NCBI GenBank assembly: GCA_030043175.1
Contig: JASHYD010000550.1
Coordinates: forward strand, 1 to 9,657
Source: Xanthobacteraceae bacterium
GTDB lineage: Bacteria > Pseudomonadota > Alphaproteobacteria > Rhizobiales > Xanthobacteraceae
Reading direction: 5' to 3'
DNA: 9,657 nt
Position numbers and translations under genes: made by a program. This document shows, in pieces, positions 1-5,480 of this stretch; the stretch's first letter is position 1, and every line of letters starts with the position of its first letter. The notes beneath the pieces are model-generated. The model saw only the letters and a list, made by a program, of their open reading frames with translations. It was not told where the DNA came from and made no database searches.

Positions 1-2
1 TA

Positions 3-398
3 GGCAAGCTGTTCGTCCGCAAGGGGTTTGCGCCTGTGTTCGAGAGCCCGATCACGATCACGCATCCGGAGCTGCCGCTCGGCACCCATCTGTTCACTGC
101 GGGCCGGCCGGCGAACGAGGGCGGCGCAGTGCGCTGGCTCGGCGTTTCGATTGGCTACGACCGGTCGGCAGCACCCCGGGCGAAACGCAAGGGCGCGCGC
201 GACGAGCGGCCGGTGCCATCAACCGCGGATAGCCCGCACCAAGCCGCCGCCGAAGCCCTTGACCGCATCGAACTCCCGCCGGAAGCGCTTGAGCGCATTG
301 CCCCGTTGATAACCCCGGGCGCCTCCTTGCTCATCTCCGATCAGGGCCTTGGTTCGGAGACGGGACAGGACACTGATTTCATTGTCGTAACGAAGTAG
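3..398 (+). CDS. L,D-transpeptidase family protein, C-terminal part (5' end outside window)
   Basis: The frame is open from the left edge and stops with TAG at 396-398. The visible 131 residues begin GKLFVRKGF and include SPITITHPELPLGTHLFTA (about residues 15-33) and, near the end, LISDQGLGSETGQDTDFIVV. I remember this tail from long Bradyrhizobium/Rhodopseudomonas proteins annotated as L,D-transpeptidases (YkuD/ErfK class), which cross-link peptidoglycan in the periplasm. In those proteins the catalytic His/Cys motif lies further upstream, so it is not expected here, and it is not seen. The GTG at 36 lies inside the conserved segment, so it is unlikely to be the real start. The middle (about residues 55-85) is Arg/Pro/Ala-rich linker. 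No terminator follows. The family assignment is from memory; the reading frame itself is solid. Confidence 0.75.
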   Translation, partial: GKLFVRKGFAPVFESPITITHPELPLGTHLFTAGRPANEGGAVRWLGVSIGYDRSAAPRAKRKGARDERPVPSTADSPHQAAAEALDRIELPPEALERIAPLITPGASLLISDQGLGSETGQDTDFIVVTK

Positions 399-886
399 GG
401 AGACGGGTTGCCTCGGTGGTCGTGCCGAAGAACCTATTTCGCCTTCCTCTCTCGACTTGCGGGGCAGGCCAATCGCTCGCAAAACCGGGTGGTGGCCAAT
501 TTCGGGCAGGGAATTGGGAGGGAGGTACGGCCACGCCTGATCTGGCCTAATGCGCCGACGTAAATCCGGCGCTGACGGGGTTCCTCCCTCACCGGCCCCT
601 GCGTGGCCGCGACGCGCCGCCATGGCACATATTTTGTGGACAGGTGACGAGGCAAGGCTTGCGAGCCTCCGCCTCACGACCGTAAATTGCGCCAGATTTT
701 CTTGCAGACCAAAGGGTTTAGATGCATTTTACCCTGCGCACGGGCGGCGGTCGGGCTTCTCACTGCCGGATGGAACTTGGAGGCGAACGTGCAGGGCACA
801 CGTTGGCGTTGTTACGGCCGGGATAATCCTTCCCAAACTTTTGAACCGAACTCATCCTCGCGGCGACAAATCCCACGAGTAGATCG
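399..886. other. Intergenic stretch without a convincing gene
   Basis: There are about 490 bases between the transpeptidase stop and the sigma factor. Open frames on both strands are Arg/Pro/Ser-rich and resemble no family I know. The final 70 bases contain a GGGATAATCC box (820-829) and a CATCC (853-857), which sit where an ECF-type autoregulated promoter would be expected, but neither box matches a consensus I can name with confidence. The strict EcfG pattern (GGAAC, 16-17 bases, CGTT) was looked for. GGAAC occurs at 772, but the next CGTT (801) is 24 bases further on, so it does not fit. Confidence 0.5.
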
Positions 887-1456
887 TTGAGTGCGAACCT
901 TTCTGCCTCAGATGAAGTCCTGATCGGCAGGGTCGCCCAAGGCGACCGACTCGCGATGCAGGTTCTGTTCGCTCGCCATCAGGTGCGCGTGTATCGGTTC
1001 GTGCTTCGCCTCGTCGGTAACCAGACCGTTGCCGAGGATTTGATCAGTGATGTGTTCCTGGACGTATGGCGTCAGGCAGACCGGTTCGAGGGTCGAAGCG
1101 CGGTGTCGACTTGGCTGTTGGCCATCGCGCGTTTCAAGGCGCTCTCGCTGATGCGGCGCAAGCCCGACCAGGAACTGAACGAGGAGATGGCGGGAGCGAT
1201 CGAGGACAAGTCGGATGATCCCGAAATATCGATTCAGAAGAAGGACAAGAGTGCGGCATTACGCAGGTGCTTGGAGGCGCTTTCGCCGGAACATCGGGAA
1301 GTTGTCGATCTTGTCTACTATCACGAAAAATCGGTCCTGGAGGTAGCCGAGATCGTCGGCATTCCTGAGGCAACCGTGAAGACGAGGATGTTCTATGCGC
1401 GCAAGAGGCTCTCTGAGCTGCTGAAGACAGCGGGAATTGATCGAGGTTGGCCATGA
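887..1456 (+). CDS. ECF-type RNA polymerase sigma factor
   Basis: This 189-residue protein is of normal length for an extracytoplasmic-function sigma factor, which directs RNA polymerase to a small stress regulon. Sigma region 2 spans about residues 25-92 (core-binding and -10-melting helices, with AEDLISDVFLDVWRQ at 49-63 and STWLLAIARFKALS at 74-87). An acidic linker covers 95-118. Region 4 spans about 124-177, with the helix-turn-helix around LEVAEIVGIPEATVKTR (151-167). The start is TTG. The frame has a stop at 842-844 and no ATG, GTG or other TTG between that and 887, and the next in-frame Met is residue 24, inside region 2. A weak GAG (877-879) lies 7 bases before the start. The gene overlaps the anti-sigma gene by ATGA (1453-1456), so the two are translationally coupled. 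The exact ECF subgroup cannot be set by eye. Confidence 0.95.
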   Translation: MSANLSASDEVLIGRVAQGDRLAMQVLFARHQVRVYRFVLRLVGNQTVAEDLISDVFLDVWRQADRFEGRSAVSTWLLAIARFKALSLMRRKPDQELNEEMAGAIEDKSDDPEISIQKKDKSAALRRCLEALSPEHREVVDLVYYHEKSVLEVAEIVGIPEATVKTRMFYARKRLSELLKTAGIDRGWP

Positions 1457-2151
1457 ACCAAGCGGACCAGAAGATGTCGGCGGACGATGTCGAGGCGTTG
1501 CTGCCCTGGTATGCGGCCGGCACTCTCGCGGCGCGCGAGGCGGACCAGATCGAAGCGGCGCTGGCCGCCGACGCAGAGCTCGCCCGCCGCCTCGAACTGG
1601 TGCGCGAGGAAATGGCCGAGACCGTATTTCTCAATGAATCGCTCGGCGCCCCTTCGCCGCGCGTCGTGGAAAACCTGTTCAAGGCGATTGACGGTGAACG
1701 CCGCCACGCGCGCGCTCCGGCGGCCGGGGGCGGGCTGGGCGGCTGGCTGATAGGTTTATTCACTCCGCGCGCCTTCGCGCTTACGGCCGGCGCCGCTGTG
1801 GTCGTGATGATGCTGCAGGCTGGCGTCATCGCCAAGTTGGTGCTGCAGGATCGCGGCGAGGCGCGCTTGTCTTTTGAGACGCAGTCGGCGCCTCCCGCCG
1901 CGACGCGCGGGCTTGAGCTCGGTTCCTTTGCCCTGGTGAGGTTTGCGCCGCAGGCGGATATGGCGGACGTCACCCGTTTCCTCGATGCGCACGACGCCGT
2001 GATCGTCGACGGTCCCCGTCCTGGCGGCCCGGGCGGAATGTACCGGGTGCGCGTTGCGCGCCGCTATGTAGACAAGGACGAGCTTGACCGCCTGGTCAAA
2101 GAATTCCAGTCCGCCAGCAATCTCATCAGCATGGCGGTGCCGACCGAGTAG
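1453..2151 (+). CDS. Membrane-anchored anti-sigma factor (zinc-less type)
   Basis: The start is the ATG overlapping the sigma stop, with GAGG at 1443-1446 six bases upstream. The in-frame TTG at 1447 is less likely. The 232 residues divide into three parts. A cytoplasmic N-terminal domain covers about 8-85, with VEALLPWYAAGTL (13-25) followed by an acidic/Ala-rich helix, which is the fold that clamps ECF sigma factors. One membrane segment lies at about 107-131 (FALTAGAAVVVMMLQAGVIA). A roughly 100-residue periplasmic domain ends the protein. The HxxxCxxC motif of zinc-binding anti-sigma factors is absent and there is no Cys anywhere in the protein, so redox or zinc release is unlikely. Envelope sensing by the outer domain, possibly with proteolysis, is the inference. 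The outer domain (158-230) has LGSFALVRFAP and a Gly/Pro loop at 188-195. Family call is firm; the signal is unknown. Confidence 0.92.
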   Translation: MNQADQKMSADDVEALLPWYAAGTLAAREADQIEAALAADAELARRLELVREEMAETVFLNESLGAPSPRVVENLFKAIDGERRHARAPAAGGGLGGWLIGLFTPRAFALTAGAAVVVMMLQAGVIAKLVLQDRGEARLSFETQSAPPAATRGLELGSFALVRFAPQADMADVTRFLDAHDAVIVDGPRPGGPGGMYRVRVARRYVDKDELDRLVKEFQSASNLISMAVPTE

Positions 2152-2209
2152 CGGCCGCGCAGGAAGCAAATTTCGATCGATGCATCCGCCCGTCTGGTGG
2201 GGCGGGGCG

Positions 2210-2547
2210 GTCGAGGAGTTGTCCCGTCGAGAGGCTGCTCGAACTGCGATCCTCTACACCTTCGACCTCATCGAGCATAATGGCGAGAATCTGCGCGATC
2301 GCCCGTTTCTTGAGCGCAAGGCCGCCCTCGCGCAGTTGCTGGGCGGTCTCAAGGCCGGCATCCTGCTCAACGAACACATCGCCGAAGATGGGGCGACCGT
2401 GTTCGCCCATGCGTCCCAGCTTGGCGCGGAGCGTATTGATGTCGAAGAAGGTCGATAGCACGTATCGATCCGGCCCGTGCCGCGTCTGGATTACGGGTCC
2501 GCAATCCCGCCAGCATCGCCATGCAGCGGGAACGCAGCGAGATTTGG
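2210..2547 (+). pseudogene. ATP-dependent DNA ligase remnant (LigD-like), truncated and frameshifted
   Basis: Read across three frames this gives the C-terminal half of the adenylation domain of a rhizobial ATP-dependent DNA ligase. Segment one (from 2210) reads VEELSRREAARTAILYTFDL, then IEHNGENLRDRPFLERKAAL and AGILLNEHIAEDGATVFAHA. Segment two, after an extra base near 2438-2439, gives SKKVDSTYRSGPCRVWI, the region of nucleotidyltransferase motif IV (normally EGIVSK). Segment three, after another extra base near 2493-2496, gives RVRNPASIAMQRERSEIW, ending at 2547, where motif V (WIKVRN) has lost its Lys. The first half, with the catalytic KxDG lysine, is missing, and the remnant begins only 58 bases after the anti-sigma stop. 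Such ligases act in end joining or repair; this copy cannot be functional. The identity is from remembered family sequence and the frame changes are visible. Confidence 0.8.
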
Positions 2548-2962
2548 CATCGACGAGCTCCACGCCGTGCGCGCCCACGGTGACCCGCCGTAACAGCAAA
2601 TGCGGGCTTGCTGAGTCCCGTTGCGGGTGAGGACCAGATCCTCCTCACATCTGAGCGCACGCCGTCTCGTGTCAAGATTTGTGGAGGTAATAAGGCTCAA
2701 GGTTTCTCGGGCTCTAGCGCGTTCGCCGCCGGGCAGGTCAACTGCCACATTAGAGCCGAGGGAGCATAATAAATCGCAACTCGCCGCCGAGGCTGTATTT
2801 CGCCATCGTATTGATGACTGTGCTGCCAAATCAGCGCCGCGTCGGTGCAACCACGGGCGGCCGTTCGTTCTCAGCCCAGCTCATGAAAGGCCTGACAGGG
2901 AAAAGCCTCGGATATCGCGTTCGCAGCACCCCAATGACCGAACGAAATGTTGCGACCTAGCG
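2548..2962. other. Decayed, gene-free stretch with a possible antitoxin scrap
   Basis: No intact gene is visible. On the minus strand at about 2664-2593 one frame reads RRALRCEEDLVLTRNGTQQA, which resembles the core of Phd/YefM-type antitoxins (pattern E-D/E-hydrophobic-V-I/L-T-R-N-G-x-x-x-A-R). It has no usable start or DNA-binding N-terminus. A plus-strand frame spans 2621-3025, but its composition is not protein-like. The segment ends at the perfect palindrome CTAGCGCTAG (2957-2966), where base composition changes to AT-rich. Confidence 0.3.
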
Positions 2963-2986
2963 CTAGTGCCCATAAATGATGCGCAT
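2963..2986 (-). pseudogene. Seven-codon start of a third small gene, probably truncated
   Basis: The ATG at 2986-2984 is preceded by an excellent Shine-Dalgarno on the minus strand (GGGGAGGAAG, plus positions 2992-3001; GGAGG core 8 bases from the ATG). This is the same style as the site of the 64-residue gene upstream. The frame reads MRIIYGH and stops at TAG (2965-2963), inside the palindrome CTAGCGCTAG (2957-2966) and exactly where the sequence turns G+C-rich. I infer a gene cut off at a recombination junction. A deliberately tiny leader peptide is the alternative. Confidence 0.4.
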
Positions 2987-2991
2987 AGTTA

Positions 2992-3001
2992 CTTCCTCCC
3001 C
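2992..3001 (-). promoter_or_regulatory. Strong Shine-Dalgarno of the truncated third small gene
   Basis: The minus strand reads GGGGAGGAAG just after the stop of the 62-residue gene (3006-3004). Such a perfect site is worth recording because the gene it serves now has only seven codons. Confidence 0.6.
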
Positions 3002-3003
3002 TA

Positions 3004-3192
3004 CTACACGATATTAGACGGTTGAACTGTGGCTCTGAGAACTATCGTACCTTCCTGACATTTAACGGTTATCTGACCTTCCTGCCATACGTCTATATAC
3101 TCTTCAGCATAAGGAAGCGCTTCGAGGCATTGTATTAGATCATCCAGAAACTCTTGATATGTTGGTTTATCGGCCATGTCTCTGTAGTCCAT
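3004..3192 (-). CDS. Small acidic hypothetical protein in the AT-rich block
   Basis: This 62-residue unknown protein is acidic in its first half (YQEFLDDLIQCLEALPYAEE, residues 12-31). A likely helix is followed by alternating hydrophobic residues (YIDVWQEGQITVKCQEGTIV, 32-51) that look like a beta-hairpin. It has two Cys (22 and 45), no signal peptide and no membrane segment. The ATG at 3192 has no clear ribosome binding site. The ATG at 3177 (MADKPTYQEF) is an equally plausible start. It ends 17 bases before the next start, whose Shine-Dalgarno fills the gap. Codon use is AT-rich, unlike the flanking chromosome. Size, composition and tandem arrangement suggest a phage early gene or other horizontally acquired small gene; no function can be assigned. 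Confidence 0.55.
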   Translation of the reverse strand: MDYRDMADKPTYQEFLDDLIQCLEALPYAEEYIDVWQEGQITVKCQEGTIVLRATVQPSNIV

Positions 3193-3221
3193 GCTTTGCA
3201 GACAACAATATCGGACAGTTT

Positions 3222-3320
3222 TTAACTTTTACGTTTTGTGAATGGTTTAAAGCAGCTAATTATCGCGTCTGTCATCTCAAGTGCTGCGATAATAAGCTCC
3301 TTTTGGCACATGATTGCCAT
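3222..3320 (-). CDS. Possible 32-residue overlapping peptide
   Basis: The ATG at 3320-3318 opens a frame that ends at TAA (3224-3222). It reads MAIMCQKELIIAALEMTDAI and ends KPFTKRKS, that is, an amphipathic helix with a basic tail. It overlaps the 3' end of the 64-residue gene by 49 bases in another frame. The Shine-Dalgarno is weak (GGA about 6 bases upstream). It could be a real overlapping gene, or the original C-terminus of the 64-residue protein displaced by a frameshift. Low confidence. Confidence 0.3.
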   Translation of the reverse strand: MAIMCQKELIIAALEMTDAIISCFKPFTKRKS

Positions 3321-3466
3321 CGATGTTCCGTCACTATGAAATGAAAGTAGTTATCTGGCCGCCAGACCGTCCGCGCCGTAAAACCGTGATACGGATTAGA
3401 CGCTATCACTGCATCTCCTGATGACTCATCCTGTTCTAGGATGTCTATTAACTCAGATAGTTTCAT
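3272..3466 (-). CDS. Small hypothetical protein, phage-like
   Basis: This 64-residue unknown protein has a strong ribosome binding site: minus-strand GGGAGGAA, GGAGG core at 3474-3478, 7 bases before the ATG. It begins MKLSELIDILEQDESSGDAV, the pattern of many small phage proteins in which an amphipathic helix is followed by 'D-A-V-I/V' and a beta strand. Residues 18-50 (DAVIASNPYHGFTARTVW, then NYFHFIVTE) look folded. The last 15 residues are Ser/Arg/Gln-rich and less natural, which may reflect a frameshift near the 3' end. There is no signal peptide or membrane segment. It is probably the first gene of the AT-rich cluster; no promoter could be recognised. Confidence 0.6.
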   Translation of the reverse strand: MKLSELIDILEQDESSGDAVIASNPYHGFTARTVWRPDNYFHFIVTEHRWQSCAKRSLLSQHLR

Positions 3467-4032
3467 AACTATTCCTCCCGCTTCATCTTTGTACAGGTAC
3501 CTCGGTCAGGACTCCCGAGCCGTTCGCGGAAACCGTCTCTTGTTTTGATGATAGTCCAGACGAATATTTTCCGCCGCGCGATGCAGAACATTAGATCTCG
3601 GTGCGTGGATGATCCTCCGCAGTGAAATCAATTTGACATTCGACGATGCCTGACGAGCTCCCCCCGACCAGAAATCCTTGCTGTGCCGCACAAGGACGCC
3701 GGGTGCGCGCATCATATGCGGCCGCGGCTCGATGTCCCGGACAATGATCCGCGCTACCTGCATGATCGATACGTCACTCGGAGTTTATCCCACATGATGG
3801 ATTATCGACTTGAAGACGCGAACCGCCCAAGGTAATAAGCGTGTCGACCATGCCCGAACAGTCGGCCATGGATAGCCTCTCGACGGGTTGTGACAGTGTC
3901 CTTCAATTGAGCGACGCGACGCCAACTCGGGGGCACGTAGTTTGCGCTCTCGCAGAACGTCTTGCGCCCCCCGCCGTCGTGGTCACTAGCGCCAGCATCG
4001 CGGCGCGCAAGACGTGGTCCCTCCGTTCTTCC
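3467..4032. other. Stretch without a convincing gene, degraded sequence with an inverted repeat
   Basis: The minus-strand frame 3763-3506 (85 residues, starting MQVARIIVRDIEPRPHMMRA) is open, but it lacks a clear Shine-Dalgarno and resembles nothing I know. A 40-residue minus-strand frame at 3591-3469 (starting MFCIARRKIF) stops 2 bases before the 64-residue gene, but it too has no clear ribosome binding site. The minus frame 4083-3802 is aquaporin-like only in its first 17 or so residues and then degenerates. The 11-base arms at 3957-3967 and 4005-4015 form a perfect inverted repeat. Confidence 0.4.
3957..4015. repeat. Inverted repeat, 11-base perfect arms
   Basis: ACGTCTTGCGC (3957-3967) is the exact reverse complement of GCGCAAGACGT (4005-4015), with 37 bases between. 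Inside, CGCCG (3972-3976) and CGGCG (4001-4005) can also pair. No run of T follows on either strand, so it is not a normal terminator. It lies in degraded sequence next to the aquaporin remnant, and its meaning is unknown. Confidence 0.45.
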
Positions 4033-4214
4033 CTTATTTAGCACACCGATGGTGCCGCCTACGATTGGGGCGGCTGTGTACATAGCTACGTTGCGCGTCG
4101 AAAATTCACCGCGCAGGCCAATGCGATGCTGACGGCTGGATCGAAGTGTGCGCCAGACCCAGGGCCGAACGCCAGGATCAGCACCGTGAGAATGACACCT
4201 GTCGGAAGCGTGTT
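4033..4214 (-). pseudogene. Aquaporin (MIP family) remnant
   Basis: On the minus strand the frame from 4214 reads NTLPTGVILTVLILAFGPGS then GAHFDPAVSIALA. This matches the second helix and first half-helix of aquaporins, where the hallmark is SGAHxNPAV. Here the NPA Asn has become Asp. A stop (TAG, 4088-4086) follows. After a frame change at about 4085 the next conserved piece appears, AMYTAAPIVGGTIGVLNK (family: YxxAQxxGGxxG), ending near 4033. The first helix and the whole second half with the other NPA box are missing. A short fragment at about 4290-4260 (SSRRLV) may be what remains of the N-terminus. Aquaporins pass water or small solutes through the inner membrane; this copy is dead. Confidence 0.75.
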
Positions 4215-4614
4215 ACAGAGGCCTTCCCGAGACCTGGGATTGCTTCGGGCGGGCGCCGCGGCGGCCTGTGCACGCGGCCCGCACCAGCCGCCGTGAGGAC
4301 TGGAGCAGGCTCGCAACGCTGGCACACGGCGTCCCCGTAAACGCAAAATCACCAAGGGGAATTTTTAGAGCCATCGCCTGGACGAGTCCGAGCGCCGTCA
4401 TGCACCACGGATTGCGGCTTTGAACCGCAAGCCGAGGGCTAGCGCCACCCCTCCCTCACGACCGAAACGCCGCAGATGCTCAGCAACCGCTCGAACATGA
4501 CGATTGACGAACCGGAGGTTCAATGGAGCGTCCACTTTTCGAGCGGACCCCGCATGCCTGGGTCCTCTACCACCCAGCTTCAACAGAGCCAGGCTATCCG
4601 CGCCGGATCGGCAT
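4215..4614. other. Stretch without a convincing gene between the aquaporin remnant and the SDR gene
   Basis: Open frames here are shadows or run on from the oxidoreductase region in another frame. The minus-strand frame 4871-4398 continues beyond the SDR stop with an Arg/Ala-rich, unrecognised tail. A small hairpin is visible at 4412-4430 (TTGCGG, 7-base loop, CCGCAA) without a T-run. No promoter or RNA gene was recognised. Confidence 0.4.
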
Positions 4615-5352
4615 TCAGTCAGCTCGCAGGCCCGCGCGTGATCGAAGCGCGGCGGTACTTTGGAAATATGCCGGGAGATCCGCCGACAGACCGCGATGCA
4701 CCTGGCGCGTAATCTCATCGGCCAAGACCTGACCTTCCCCGCGTTCGAGCGCATCGAGCGTCGTCCGCACGATTTCCTCGGGCGAACTCTTCGGCGCGTC
4801 GATATTGCGCGTAAGATCGGTGTCGATAAAGCCTGCATGCAGCCCGACGACCTGGGTGCCCTGTTGCGCAAGTTCGATACGAAGGCCGTTCGTCAGCGCC
4901 CACGCGGCTGATTTCGACGCGCCATAAGTCGCCAGGCCCGGACCATTCATCCAGCTTGCAACGGAAAGGACGTTGATGACCGCGCCGCCGCCGTTCTTAG
5001 CCAGGACCGGCGCGAAAGCGCGTGCCATGCGCAGCGGTCCGACAAAGTTCACTTCGAACTGCTCTCGCGCGGACTCGACCGCCCCGTCGGCGAGAAAACC
5101 GCCAGGCCTTGCGATGCCGGCATTGTTGACGAGCAGGTTGACATTGCCGGCCGCCCGCGCCGCGGCGACCACGTCTTCGTCGCTGGTGACGTCCAGTTTC
5201 AGCGGCACGACGCCCCTGAGGGTAACCGCCTGTGGATTGCGCGCTGCGGCGTAGACCTTCGCCGCTCCCATCTCCACCAGCGCCTTGGCAAAGGCGAGGC
5301 CGAGGCCCCGGTTGGCGCCCGTCACCAGGGCAATTGATCCTGCAACCTTCAT
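4615..5352 (-). CDS. SDR family NAD(P)-dependent oxidoreductase
   Basis: The protein has 245 residues, the usual length for a classical short-chain dehydrogenase/reductase. These Rossmann-fold enzymes oxidise an alcohol or reduce a carbonyl with NAD(P). The cofactor-binding loop TGANRGLG is at 11-18, LDVT at 53-56, the NNAG motif at 76-79 and Asn103 in VNFVG. The catalytic set is Ser130, Tyr143 and Lys147 (Y-GAS-K), 13 and 4 residues apart as expected. AARN (36-39) after the second strand could accept NADPH. AGFIDTDL (173-180) replaces the usual PGxxxT. The last 15 or so residues (from about 230) look atypical. The start is supported by AGGAG (5359-5363), six bases before the ATG. It is transcribed away from the TetR gene through a shared operator, so it is probably the repressor's target. 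The substrate is unknown. Confidence 0.93.
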   Translation of the reverse strand: MKVAGSIALVTGANRGLGLAFAKALVEMGAAKVYAAARNPQAVTLRGVVPLKLDVTSDEDVVAAARAAGNVNLLVNNAGIARPGGFLADGAVESAREQFEVNFVGPLRMARAFAPVLAKNGGGAVINVLSVASWMNGPGLATYGASKSAAWALTNGLRIELAQQGTQVVGLHAGFIDTDLTRNIDAPKSSPEEIVRTTLDALERGEGQVLADEITRQVHRGLSADLPAYFQSTAALRSRAGLRAD

Positions 5353-5378
5353 GGTCGACTCCTGTCGTGCTCTCGATC

Positions 5379-5425
5379 AAATATGATGGCCATCATGCTT
5401 GCGATACATGATAGTCATCATATTT
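5379..5425. promoter_or_regulatory. TetR-type operator array between the SDR and TetR genes
   Basis: Two sites of the form ATGAT-N4-ATCAT lie in the divergent intergenic region: ATGATGGCCATCAT (5383-5396, a perfect 14-base palindrome) and ATGATAGTCATCAT (5408-5421). Their centres are 25 bases apart. The outer flanks are also symmetric: AAATATGATG (5379-5388) and CATCATATTT (5416-5425) are exact reverse complements, so the whole 47 bases form a dyad. This suits binding of one TetR dimer per palindrome, and autoregulation together with repression of the SDR. A possible -35 for tetR (TTGCGA, 5399-5404) lies between the sites, but promoter boxes are uncertain. Confidence 0.8.
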
Positions 5426-5480
5426 AGTGTCAAGAGAGCCATCGACGATTCAGGACCGGAGCCAGGAAGGCCGGAAAGAA

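Noticed and set aside
219..677. 152-codon minus-strand frame across the transpeptidase end and following gap.
   Set aside because: Antisense to a recognised gene over its second half; Arg/Pro/Ser-rich, with no family resemblance.
1134..1973. 279-codon minus-strand frame opposite the sigma and anti-sigma genes.
   Set aside because: A Ser/Arg/Ala-rich shadow of two well-supported plus-strand genes.
3469..3591. 40-residue minus-strand frame (starting MFCIARRKIF) ending 2 bases before the 64-residue gene.
   Set aside because: The close spacing is suggestive of coupling, but there is no clear ribosome binding site and the composition changes across it; it is probably chance.
2224..3890. A 14-base match (CCCGTCGAGAGGCT) between about 2224 and the minus strand near 3880.
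   Set aside because: One such match in about 10 kb is not surprising, and flanking bases diverge at once.
2714..4445. CTAGCGC occurring four times (2714, 2957, 3986, 4439).
   Set aside because: Only slightly above chance for a 7-base word counted on both strands; spacing is irregular and surroundings are unrelated.
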